Below are positions 20,311-32,030 of a stretch of DNA of 64,000 nucleotides, one piece after another. The first letter of the stretch is position 1; the number at the start of each line of letters is the position of its first letter. Below the pieces are notes generated by a model. That model saw only the letters and a list, made by a program, of their open reading frames with translations. It was not told the DNA's origin and ran no database searches. The translations under genes were made by a program, and so were the position numbers. The stretch comes from Episyrphus balteatus (lineage: Eukaryota; Arthropoda; Insecta; Diptera; Syrphidae). Location of the stretch: contig NC_079135.1 of NCBI RefSeq assembly GCF_945859705.1, positions 31,731,679-31,795,678 of the forward strand, written 5' to 3'.

Positions 20311-23300
20311 GTCGAAACATCCCAAATGAATTTTAGCCTACTTCCAATTATCGTATCGAAATGAAACTTTGTACATATATCCAGCTCAGATGACTATACC
20401 ATATTTTATTGGTCCGGACCCTGGGGAGGTGCATAGAGGGGTCAAAACACCCCAAATCAATCTTAGCCTTCTTCCAATTATCGTATCGACATGAAAATTT
20501 GTTCAAATATGTAGACCAGATGACTTCACAATATTTTAGCTGTCCGGACCCTGGGGAGGTGCATTGAAGGGTCGAAAGACGCCAAATCAATTTTAGCCTA
20601 CTTCTAGTTACAGTATCGAAATGAAACTTTGTACTTATATGTATCGCAGATGACTACACAATATTTTATTGGTCCGGACCCAGGGGAGGTGCATTGAGGG
20701 GTCGAAAGACCCAAATCAATTTTAGCCTACTTCTAGTTACAGTATCGAAATGAAACTTTGTACTTATATGTATCGCAGATGACTACACAATATTTTATTG
20801 GTCCGGACCCTGGGGAGGTGCATTGAGGGGTCGAAAGACCCAGATCAATTTTAGCCTACTTCTAGTTACAGTATCGAAATGAAACTTTGTACTTATATGT
20901 ATCGCAGGTGACTACACAATATTTTATTGGTCCGGAGCCTGGGGAGGTGCATTGAGGGATCGAAAGACCCAAATCAATTTTAGCCTTCTTCCAATTATCG
21001 TATCGAAATGAAAATTTGTTCAAATATGTAGACCAGATGACTTCACAATATTTTAGCTGTCCGGACCCTGGGGAGGTGCATTGAAGGGTCGAAAGACGCC
21101 AAATCAATTTTAGCCTACTTCTAGTTACAATATCGAAATGAAACTTTGTACTTATATGTATCGCAGATGACTACACAATATTTTATTGGTCCGGACCCAG
21201 GGGAGGTGCATTGAGGGGTCGAAAGACCCAAATCAATTTTAGCCTACTTCTAGTTACAGTATCGAAATGAAACTTTGTACTTATATGTATCGCAGATGAC
21301 TACACAATATTTTATTGGTCCGGACCCTGGGGAGGTGCATTGAGGGGTCGAAAGACCCAGATCAATTTTAGCCTACTTCTAGTTACAGTATCGAAAAGAA
21401 ATTTTGTACTTATATGTATCGCAGGTGACTACACAATATTTTAGCTGTCCGGAGCCTGGGGAGGTGCATTGAGGGGTCGAAAGACCCAAATCAATTTTAG
21501 CCTACTTCCAATTATCGTATCGAAATGAAAATTTGTACATATATGTATCGCAGATGACTACACAATATTTTACTGGTCCGGACCCTGGGGAGGTGCATTG
21601 AGGGGTCGAAAGACTCCAAATCAATTTTAGCCTACTTCCAATTATCGTATCGAAATGAAAATTTGTACATATATGTATCGCAGATGACTACACAATATTT
21701 TATTGGTCCGGACCCTGGGGAGGTGCATTGAGGGGTCGAAAGACTCCAAATCAATTTTAGTCTACTTCCAATTATCGTATCGAAATGAAACTTTGTACTT
21801 ATATGTATCGCAGATGACTACACAATACTTTATTGGTCCGGACCCTGGGGAGGTGCATTGAGGGGTCGAAAGACTCCAAATCAATTTTAGCCTACTTCCA
21901 ATTATCGTATCGAAATGAAAATTTGTACATATATGTATCGCAGATGACTACACAATATTTTATTGGTCCGGACCCTGGGGAGGTGCATTGAGGGGTCGAA
22001 AGACTCCAAATCAATTTTAGCCTACTTCCAATTATCGTATCGAAATGAAAATTTGTACATATATGTATCGCAGATGACTACACAATATTTTACTTTTCCG
22101 GACCCTGGGGAGGTGCATTGAGGGGTCGAAAGACTCCAAATCAATTTTAGTATTGTGTAGTCATCTGCGATACATATAAGTCTTATATGTATCGCAGATG
22201 ACTACACAATACTTTATTGGTCCGGACCCTGGGGAGGTGCATTGAGGGGTCGAAAGACTCCAAATCAATTTTAGCCTACTTCCAATTATCGTATCGAAAT
22301 GAAAATTTGTACATATATGTATCGCAGATGACTACACAATATTTTACTGGTCCGGACCCTGGGGAGGTGCATTGAGGGGTCGAAAGACTCCAAATCAATT
22401 TTAGCCTACTTCCAATTATCGTATCGAAATGAAAATTTGTACATATATGTATCGCAGATGACTACACAATATTTTATTGGTCCGGACTCTGGGGAGGTGC
22501 ATTGAGGGGTCGAAAGACTCCAAATCAATTTTAGCCTACTTCCAATTATCGTATCGAAATGAAAATTTGTATATATATGTATCGCAGATGACTACACAAT
22601 ATTTTACTGGTCCGGACCCTGGGGAGGTGCATTGAGGGGTCGAAAGACTCCAAATCAATTTTAGCCTACTTCCAATTATCGTATCGAAATGAAAATTTGT
22701 ACATATATGTATCGCAGATGACTACACAATATTTTATTGGTCCGGACTCTGGGGAGGTGCATTGAAGGGTCGAAAGACGCCAAATCAATTTTAGCCTACT
22801 TCTAGTTACAGTATCGAAATGAAACTTTGTACTTATATGTATCGCAGATGACTACACAATATTTTATTGGTCCGGACCCTGGGGAGGTGCATTGAGGGGT
22901 CGAAAGACATAAATCAATTTTAGCCTACTTCCAATTATCGTATCGAAATGAAAATTTGTACATATATGTATCGCAGATGACTACACAATATTTTATTGGT
23001 CCGGACTCTGGGGAGGTGCATTGAGGGGTCGAAAGACTCCAAATCAATTTTAGCCTACTTCCAATTATCGTATCGAAATGAAAATTTGTACATATATGTA
23101 TCGCAGATGACTACACAATATTTTATTGGTCCGGACTCTGGGGAGGTGCATTGAGGGGTCGAAAGACTCCAAATCAATTTTAGCCTACTTCCAATTATCG
23201 TATCGAAATGAAAATTTGTATATATATGTATCGCAGATGACTACACAATATTTTACTGGTCCGGACCCTGGGGAGGTGCATTGAGGGGTCGAAAGACTCC

Positions 23301-24015
23301 AAATCAATTTTAGCCTACTTCCAATTATCGTATCGAAATGAAAATTTGTACATATATGTATCGCAGATGACTACACAATATTTTATTGGTCCGGACTCTG
23401 GGGAGGTGCATTGAAGGGTCGAAAGACGCCAAATCAATTTTAGCCTACTTCTAGTTACAGTATCGAAATGAAACTTTGTACTTATATGTATCGCAGATGA
23501 CTACACAATATTTTATTGGTCCGGACCCTGGGGAGGTGCATTGAGGGGTCGAAAGACATAAATCAATTTTAGCCTACTTCCAATTATCGTATCGAAATGA
23601 AAATTTGTACATATATGTATCGCAGATGACTACACAATATTTTATTGGTCCGGACCCTGGGGAGGTGCATTGAGGGGTCGAAAGACTCAAAATCAATTTT
23701 AGCCTACTTCCAATTATCGCATCGAAATGAAACTTTGTACTTATATGTATCGCAGATGACTACACAATACTTTATTGGTCCGGACCCTGGGGAGGTGCAT
23801 TGAGGGGTCGAAAGACTCCAAATCAATTTTATCCTACTTCCAATTATCGTATCGAAATGAAAATTTGTACATATATGTATCGCAGATGACTACACAATAT
23901 TTTATTGGTCCGGACTCTGGGGAGGTGCATTGAAGGGTCGAAAGACGCCATATCAATTTTAGCCTACTTCTAGTTACAGTATCGAAATGAAACTTTGTAC
24001 TTATATGTATCGCAG
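20311..24015 (-). repeat. Right tandem array of the 130-bp repeat (inverted)
   Basis: About 28 units of the same 130-bp repeat in reverse orientation, recognised by GGTCCGGACCCTGGGGAGGT and AGATGACTACACAATATTTT. Longer than the left array (about 21 units). Higher-order repetition is visible: a run of several units near 22380-22900 recurs near 23030-23560, including the unusual GAAAGACATAAATCAA junction at both places. A perfect 30-bp-arm hairpin lies inside at 22151-22211. Confidence 0.93.
22151..22211. repeat. Perfect 30-bp hairpin inside the 130-bp array
   Basis: TATTGTGTAGTCATCTGCGA and ten more bases are followed, after one T, by their exact reverse complement. A piece of a unit has been copied in inverted orientation, replacing about 40 bp of a normal unit. 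Probably a template-switch event. Confidence 0.9.
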
Positions 24016-27000
24016 GGGAACCCGTCAAAAGTGTGAAAACAAAAAGTATTCACGACTTTTAGTATTAGGTAGGAAAGTATGAAACAATAAATGTATTCAA
24101 GGAAAAAAGTATGCGCGACAAAAGTTCGAAAAATGGAAAACTATTATTTTGACCGGGTTTTGAGCTGGCAACAATTACAAAGAGAAAAGAGAATTTGCGA
24201 AAACAAAATTGGCGGTGGACAATAGACGAATTTATTGTTAGATAGGGCTGGGGTCTCAGAAAAAAAGAGAGTATACAGAAATATTTATTCATAAGGATAG
24301 GAGGTCTAAATTTAATTTTCAGTCTCGCAGGTCGCAGCTGCGATGAGCAAGGCAAGAACAAAAGTGTGAATAAATAGACGAATTTATTGTTAGATAGGGC
24401 TGGGGTCTCAGAAAAAAAGAGAGTATACCTACAGAAATATTTATTCATAAGGATAGGAGGTCTAAATTTAATTTTCAGTCTCGCAGGTCGCAGCTGCGAT
24501 GAGCGAGGCAAGAACAAAAGTGTGAAAACAAAAAGTATTCTGGACTTTTATAAGGTAGGAAAGTATGAACACATAAAAGTATTCAAGGAAAAAAGTATGC
24601 GCGACAAAAGTTCGAAAATTGAAAATTATTATTTTGACTGGCAAAAGTTACAAAGAGAAATGAGAATTTGCGAAAACAAATGTGGCGATGGACAATTCTG
24701 ATTGGTCAAGAAAGAATAAATAGACGAATTTATTGTTAAATAGGGCTGGGGTCTCAGAAAAAAAGAGAGTATACAAAAATATTTATTCATTTAATTTTCA
24801 GTCCCGCAGCTGCGATGAGGGAGGCAAGATTAAGAGTGCGCTCGATTATTTTTTTTTAATTAGGGAGAGTGGAGTATTTGTATGGAAGGTGGACGTCCCG
24901 CGGCCAATATATTGTTATAGGCCAGTCATTATGTCGTAAAAAACGGCTTATAAATGCAAAATGACCGAGAAAGCTAAATTTTGGATATGTTGTAGGGGAT
25001 GCTTAAAAAAGCTTAACTTGAAGTTTTCGACCAAGATTTCCTATGAGCTTTTTCCGCCACTTTGAAAAAAAGGATAAAATTGGTTTTTTGAAAGTAACTC
25101 GGCTATCTGACGAGATACGAAGATACCCCTTTCTAGTGGGCAATTTATTTTTTCCCTTTCATTTATCCATTTATCCTAAATTTTCCAACCAGCCATATGC
25201 TGCTAATAATTTTTTTATTTTCAAAAGTTATTGACACTGATCTAATTGCAATTTTGATAAACTAAATAATATAGAGATTGAAACAAATTACAAAATGCAC
25301 ACTCAACACAAAAAGCCGGTATATGTACTTACAAAATTTGGGTTAATAAAATTGGGGTTAAAAGAAACCATTACTATTTTCTTCTCATTATTTATTAAAT
25401 AAATACATTAGACTGGGCCAAAAAAAAAAAATATTTTTTTTTTTGAAATTAATATCGAAAATCTTGTTCAGGACGATGAAAAAAAAATTTGGTGAAAATT
25501 TGAGCCGTTAAAAAAAATTTTAAGAGGTCTATCATCGGTGTTTTTTATTTTTATACATGATATGACGTTTTACAACAGAACTGCTAGACGATCAAAGTAA
25601 AAAAAATTTCTGTTCATTTTTTCTTATATAAAATTAAATTTCCTACAAAAAAGATCTTATTGAAAATTTTCGTCAGACGAGCCGTATTCGAGTAATTAAG
25701 CTTTTTAAATCGAAGTGTTTTTTCAATTTGACTGTTTCACTTTGGAATTTTGTGATGAGCAAATAAGTGAATAAAAAAATAAAATCACGACAGATTCTTA
25801 TAGGAAATTTAATTCTCTACAAAAAAGGTCTTGTAGTAATTTTCCCTAAATTGAAATCTAAAAAAGTTATTCACGATTTAAATCGAGAAAAAAATTAAAA
25901 AATCAATTTTCAATGTAAAAATTTTCTAATTCACTGAAAATTCAATATTTTCATATTAGCAAGATGTTTTCTTGTAGGGAATTAAACGTTCTATAAAAAG
26001 TTCCTTGGCAGCAAATTAATTGCTATAACCGTTTAGAAGATAATCGTATTCAAATCGCAAATGCATACTTGTCATAAGAAAACTATTGAAATCAGTGGGC
26101 ATTGGTTTTGATACGAATATCTTCTTAACGGTTAAAGCAATTAATTTGCTGCCAAGGAACTTTTTATAGAACGTTTAATTCCCTACAAGAAAACATCTTG
26201 CTAATTTGAAAATATTGAATTTTCAGTGAATTAGAAAATTTTTAAATTGAAAATTGATTTTTTAATTTTTTTCTCGATTTAAATCGTGAATAACTTTTTT
26301 AGATTTCAATTTAGGGAAAATTACTACAAGACCTTTTTTGTAGAGAATTAAATTTCCTATAAGAATCTGTCGTGATTTTATTTTTTTATTCACTTATTTG
26401 CTCATCACAAAATTCCAAAGTGAAACAGTCAAATTGAAAAAACACTTCGATTTAAAAAGCTTAATTACTCGAATACGGCTCGTCTGACGAAAATTTTCAA
26501 TAAGATCTTTTTTGTAGGAAATTTAATTTTATATAAGAAAAAATGAACAGAAATTTTTTTTACTTTGATCGTCTAGCAGTTCTGTTGTAAAACGTCATAT
26601 CATGTATAAAAATAAAAAACACCGATGATAGACCTCTTAAAATTTTTTTTAACGGCTCAAATTTTCACCAAATTTTTTTTTCATCGTCCTGAACAAGATT
26701 TTCGATATTAATTTCAAAAAAAAAAATATTTTTTTTTTTTGGCCCAGTCTAATGTATTTATTTAATAAATAATGAGAAGAAAATAGTAATGGTTTCTTTT
26801 AACCCCAATTTTATTAACCCAAATTTTGTAAGTACATATACCGGCTTTTTGTGTTGAGTGTGCATTTTGTAATTTGTTTCAATCTCTATATTATTTAGTT
26901 TATCAAAATTGCAATTAGATCAGTGTCAATAACTTTTGAAAATAAAAAAATTATTAGCAGCATATGGCTGGTTGGAAAATTTAGGATAAATGGATAAATG

Positions 27001-28144
27001 AAAGGGAAAAAATAAATTGCCCACTAGAAAGGGGTATCTTCGTATCTCGTCAGATAGCCGAGTTACTTTCAAAAAACCAATTTTATCCTTTTTTTCAAAG
27101 TGGCGGAAAAAGCTCATAGGAAATCTTGGTCGAAAACTTCAAGTTAAGCTTTTTTAAGCATCCCCTACAACATATCCAAAATTTAGCTTTCTCGGTCATT
27201 TTGCATTTATAAGCCGTTTTTTACGACATAATGACTGGCCTATAACAATATATTGGCCGCGGGACGTACACCTTCCATACAAATACTCCACTCTCCCTAA
27301 TTAAAAAAAAATAATCGAGCGCACTCTTAATCTTGCCTCCCTCATCGCAGCTGCGGGACTGAAAATTAAATGAATAAATATTTTTGTATACTCTCTTTTT
27401 TTCTGAGACCCCAGCCCTATTTAACAATAAATTCGTCTATTTATTCTTTCTTGACCAATCAGAATTGTCCATCGCCACATTTGTTTTCGCAAATTCTCAT
27501 TTCTCTTTGTAACTTTTGCCAGTCAAAATAATAATTTTCAATTTTCGAACTTTTGTCGCGCATACTTTTTTCCTTGAATACTTTTATGTGTTCATACTTT
27601 CCTACCTTATAAAAGTCCAGAATACTTTTTGTTTTCACACTTTTGTTCTTGCCTCGCTCATCGCAGCTGCGACCTGCGAGACTGAAAATTAAATTTAGAC
27701 CTCCTATCCTTATGAATAAATATTTCTGTAGGTATACTCTCTTTTTTTCTGAGACCCCAGCCCTATCTAACAATAAATTCGTCTATTTATTCACACTTTT
27801 GTTCTTGCCTTGCTCATCGCAGCTGCGACCTGCGAGACTGAAAATTAAATTTAGACCTCCTATCCTTATGAATAAATATTTCTGTATACTCTCTTTTTTT
27901 CTGAGACCCCAGCCCTATCTAACAATAAATTCGTCTATTGTCCACCGCCAATTTTGTTTTCGCAAATTCTCTTTTCTCTTTGTAATTGTTGCCAGCTCAA
28001 AACCCGGTCAAAATAATAGTTTTCCATTTTTCGAACTTTTGTCGCGCATACTTTTTTCCTTGAATACATTTATTGTTTCATACTTTCCTACCTAATACTA
28101 AAAGTCGTGAATACTTTTTGTTTTCACACTTTTGTTACGGATTC
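24016..28144. mobile_element. 4.1-kb near-perfect palindromic element with 9-bp target duplication
   Basis: The arms of about 2.05 kb (24027 to about 26060, about 26100 to 28133) are almost identical. The 150-codon frames at 24065-24517 and 27643-28095 read identically. One arm difference is visible near 24891/27269 (GTGGACGTCCC against the complement of GGGACGTACAC). The ends GGGAACCCGTCAAAAGTG and the inverse of CACTTTTGTTACGGATTC are imperfect inverted repeats. GTATCGCAG (24007-24015 and 28145-28153) is a 9-bp direct repeat that belongs to the 130-bp unit, so it is a target duplication. Nine-base duplications are known for Foldback and Mutator-like elements. The interior contains three copies of a block with GGGCTGGGGTCTCAGAAAAA. 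No transposase recognised. Confidence 0.88.
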
Positions 28145-29609
28145 GTATCGCAGATGACTACACAATATTTTATTGGTCCGGACCCTGGGGAGGGGCATTG
28201 GAGGGTCAAAACTTGCTTAATCAATTTTAGCCTACTTAGAATTATAGGGGAGAGTGGGACACATTTGAAGAATTTTTGCTTTAGCTTTTTATTAATTTTT
28301 TACTAAGAACATACACATACTCAAAATTGATTATTATATCATATTCAAGAAACCAAAAAATAATAAAAACTCAGAAAAAAATAACCTTAAAATTTAAAAT
28401 ATAGTTATTTCACATTTATTAGTTGAAAAGAAAAACAAGAAAAATTAATTTAAAACATAACTTCGAAAAATGATATTCATATTCATACCTTTTATGCTTC
28501 CAAGAGTAAAATAGATTTATTTTGTGATCAACCTATTTTTCTAGACATTAAATGCAAATGTTAACAAAGCGGATGTTCTTCATATACCAGGACCGTTAAT
28601 TGGTGTAGGCAGCTTGCAGGGGCGTACACACCTTTGGGGCAAGCGGGGCGGTGCCATGCCAGGGCCTCGACTGGAAACAATGCAGAGTTGGCAACTTACT
28701 TAACGCAGCAAAAAGATAAGTTATTTGACATGAATTACTTCGGATACAAGAGAGACAAATTATATTGGTAGCCAGTCACATACCTCAGGGATCGCAAAAA
28801 AATAAATCAGTTTTTTGAAAAAAAATTACCTATATATTATTTGCCACAAAAAGTGTTGCGTAAATAATCTTAGCGACCAACAAATGATACATCAGGGGTC
28901 CCATAAAAAAAAGTAGGCTGTATACCTACGTACTTTTTATTTGTTCTTATTTTCTATATAAAGTATGTTCAACGAGGATTTTTCTAGATCAGAACAGGAC
29001 AGGACAGCACAGTTTCGTGAGAAACGTCAGAACAAGTTAGAACAGTCATTTAAACGTCACTTGTCAAAATGAAAAAAAAAAAAAAAACAAATTGTAAATT
29101 TGAATTTTTTGTTTATCGTTTCTCGTTTATTTTTTTTATTTTTTTGTAATTTTACTGTGAAAAATATAATTAAAAATTATTTATTAGTTATAAAAACCAC
29201 GAGCACCCGAGAAATATTCGCACAATTAAATCAAAACAAAAACAAAAAATGACAGCTTTGATTTTGACACTTCTCACGAATCTGTTCTAACCTGATCTGA
29301 CTCAAAAGCAAGCACAGAAAATCCTGTTCTAAACTGCTCTAGATTTGTCAATGAACAGGTAATTAGAACAGTTCAGCACAGAAAAAACCTCAATGAACAG
29401 CAAAAAGCTGTACTTTTCTGCCTAGAACAGTCCAGCACAGCGTCAGTGAACAGAGCTATAATTTGTTCTTTTTCTATATCAACTCAACGTACGCCTCTGG
29501 CAGCTTGACTTTAATTTTTATACCACGTAATCGAGTTCTCATCGAAATCAGTCTAGTAGAACTTGAAGGATTCAGGCATTTTTTGTTTAATCTTCAATAA
29601 TGTTATACC
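28145..29609 (-). repeat. Right outer arm of the giant element
   Basis: Begins in the outermost, diverged 130-bp unit (28145-28240), then mirrors the left outer arm. Differences from the left arm: it lacks 243 bp at 28285 (left 13301-13543), has a small insertion near 28700 (CTTAACGCAGCAAAAAG), and carries a 496-bp MITE at 28961-29456. No coding sequence. Confidence 0.85.
28961..29456. mobile_element. 496-bp MITE in the right arm, TATA duplication
   Basis: The left arm of the giant element gives the empty site (complement of TTTCTATATAATTTGTTC). Here TTTCTATATA and TATAATTTGTTC are separated by 496 bp, with TATA (or TA) duplicated. The ends are weak inverted repeats (AAGTATGTTCAACGAGG against the inverse of GCGTCAGTGAACAGAGC). 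The inside is full of CAGCACAG and AGAACAG words, seen inverted at both ends. Non-autonomous DNA transposon. Confidence 0.8.
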
Positions 29610-31032
29610 TACATTTCCATTTTATTTTCTTTAATTTTTCCACAAATGCTAGTTTCATTATCCTTTTTATAAGAACATTCAAGTTTACCTACTTAAAATA
29701 TCTGATTCAAACTGCTCGGGGGCGGTTTTGAACATGTTCGAAATTCCTCCAACACACTTGTTCAAACCAATAATACAAAATTTACAATCATTTAAACATT
29801 AAGCTAGCTAATATTTTTTTAATGTTAACTATTGTGTTGCAGTTTTGTCCTATGTTACAGGAAATACGTAGATTTACTAACTGCCTACTAACTTTTTTGT
29901 TTTATTAAAATGATATTGTTTAATTTAACATTAATTTCGCAAATTTATGCATCACTTTTTAATTATTTAGGTAGGTATAGGTATAATTTGTTATTTATTA
30001 TATTCATATTTATACTTTAACATGTACATTTTGTATGTAGGTACCTAGCGATAGAAAGAAATAAAAAATGAAAATGTTTACTTTTGTAAATTTACCACAT
30101 TCTCACTTTTTAGGTCATTGTAGTTATATCTTAAGTACAAAAAAATGATTTATTAAATTTATTTTAAAATAAAACAATACACGGAAAAAAGTCCACCTTA
30201 AAATAAGATTATGCTCACCATAAAGTCCACCATACCTTAAAACAATACGGTGTCCGTTTAAAAAAAGTGGATTCCATTTAAACTCTGTTAAATTTAAGAT
30301 GAACTTTATTTCATTTTAATGTGAATTTTCATCTTAAAAAAACCGACAAAAAATAAAAAATTAAAAATTATATTCAGACTTCAGCTTTAATTGCAGTTTA
30401 TCATACTTATTTCCGCTTAACTTAGTATGGAATCCGTTTGTTTTTAAGTGGTCATTTTTTTCCTTGCAGTAATGTTGTTTTTAGAGTTGTCTGTTTCTCA
30501 TAAAAATTGAAAAAGACTTCACTCTAGTTTAAGTTTAAGTTCTTTAGATAAAAAATAATATTTGAAGCACACATTTTGCATTAAATTTTTAATACAACAA
30601 CAAATACAGCCTTTTAAAAAAGTTTTTTAAGAAACCGGCTTTGGGTACGCGGTGTTTTACTGTCACCATTTCCGGTCAAAACACCGAAAGGATTTGTTTT
30701 CCAATATTTTCCTAGACATAAAACTACATAAGTCTAAAACCTTTCCTATCAAATATTGCTTTTTGAGTCTTCATTAAGCTTTTTTTATTTTCAAAAATAC
30801 AGCAATTAACTACTGCGAAAAATACAAATCCAGTTCTGAAAGTGTAAAAAAATTAAATAATATGGAAAAATGAGCTTATTAAAAAAGTCGTTTTTTTTTA
30901 AGAAAAACATTTTTATTTTCGTTAATTATGAAATTATTCTCAGCAATGTTATGCCATTTTGAAATGAGAATCAACCATGCCATTTGTTAAGGTAACTTGC
31001 GAAAAGTACTTAGTGCATTTTTTTTGCACTTT
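29610..31032. other. Intergenic region right of the giant element
   Basis: AT-rich, with no coding sequence recognised. It contains the MITE at 30180-30474 and, at 30068-30135, a fragment related to one arm of the 11001-11236 MITE. Confidence 0.55.
30180..30474. mobile_element. MITE with ACGGAAAAAAGTCCACCTTAAAA-type ends
   Basis: The left end GGAAAAAAGTCCACCTTAAA is matched by the inverse of TTTTTAAGTGGTCATTTTTT at the right. The interior is made of further inverted AAGTGGATTCCATTTAAACT-like words. A related element lies at 56908-57155 (TTTTAAGTGGTCTTTTTTTC). No coding capacity. Confidence 0.6.
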
Positions 31033-32030
31033 GTCAGCTATTACATGAAGCCTCAAGAGGCGCGCCTCTTTTCAAACGTAATGGGTGCAAAAGAGAAAAA
31101 AGATGAAACAAAAAATTATCCGACCAGAGAGTCGTGGGTCGGAATTCTGAGACTCTTTTCTGACGTTTCTTTTTCCACTTTTCCTTTTTTCAACATTCTC
31201 TTTCATTTCTTTTTGCTTCTTGGTGCAATACAACAACAAATTTTAAATCAAAAGAGAAATGTCAAATTTGAGTCCTGGACTCAAGAGGCATCGTGTAATA
31301 GTACGCGCCTCACAGAATGATTACACTGGTTTACAAGGGTTTTGTTGCCGAAACAAAAATATACTTTTCTGAAGGTTTTCGGTGTGCTGAGCTCGAATCC
31401 GAAGTCAAAAACAACCAATCAGCTCCCGTTTTTGAGATATTACCGTTAGAAAATGCAAAAAACGTTTTTTTGAGTTCTTCGGATATTATTCTTTTATATA
31501 AGGAAAATTGTTTGAGCATATATAGTAACGGTTTCTATGAGAACTGTTTTTCATCTTTCGATACCTGTTAAAATCTTTTCAATATCTTTTGTATTGCCCG
31601 AGATATCTTAAACTGAAGTCAGTGGGTTTGGCTTCATATATCATAAAGAAGATAATGACGTTATAAAATTTATAAAAATACCAAACAACTCAGGATATCT
31701 CGGGCAGAAAAAAGATATGGGAAAGATTTAAACAGATTTAAAAAGGCGGTAAATAGTTCTTATAAAAACCGTTACTAAATATGCTTAAACAATTTTGAAT
31801 ATATAAAAGAATAAGGTCCGAAGTGCTGTATTTTCTAACGGTAATATTTCAAAAACGGAAGCTGATTAATTTTTTTTGACTTCAGATTCGAATTCAGCAC
31901 ATCGAAAACCTTCAGAAAAGTATATTTTTGTTTCGGCAACAAAAAAAAAGTTTAATTTTGTTAAACAGTGTTATCAAAAGAAAATTAGAAAAAAGAGTCA
32001 AGCCTCTTGAGGCTTCATGTAATAGCTGAC
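31033..32030. mobile_element. 1.0-kb palindromic element, GTCAGCTATTACATGAAGCC ends
   Basis: Starts GTCAGCTATTACATGAAGCC and ends with its exact inverse, with TTT on both flanks. The inner arms also pair: GTTGCCGAAACAAAAATATA and TATATTTTTGTTTCGGCAAC, then CTCGAATCCGAAGTC and GACTTCAGATTCGAATT. The left arm holds about 250 bp not mirrored on the right. A decayed partial copy is at 43739-43915. The open frames of 107 and 84 codons inside show no known domain. Confidence 0.75.

Larger units (their letters stand above)
12484..29609. mobile_element. Giant (about 17.1 kb) foldback-like inverted-repeat element
   Basis: The left terminus GGTATAACATTATTGAAG is mirrored by CTTCAATAATGTTATACC at the right terminus. 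Both ends are bordered by TA, which may be the target duplication. Going inward on each side are a unique arm of about 1.0-1.2 kb, a tandem array of a 130-bp repeat, and a core of 27-bp repeats whose orientation flips near 19139. The design, long inverted arms built from tandem subrepeats, is that of Foldback/Galileo elements, but no transposase frame was found and no sequence match to a named family is claimed. Each arm holds its own later insertions (left 13686-13930; right 24016-28144 and 28961-29456), and one arm lacks 243 bp present in the other (13301-13543). This argues for a real, ageing inverted repeat rather than an assembly fold. Confidence 0.8.

Noticed and set aside
24065..28095. 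Identical 150-codon frames on opposite strands in the 4.1-kb palindrome
   Set aside because: Mirror images from the inverted arms, containing an internal sequence repeat and no known domain.
12484..29609. Giant inverted repeat as a pure assembly artefact
   Set aside because: Arms differ by a 243-bp indel, by array length and by three arm-specific insertions, two with clear target duplications. An artefactual mirror would be identical. Read support should still be checked.
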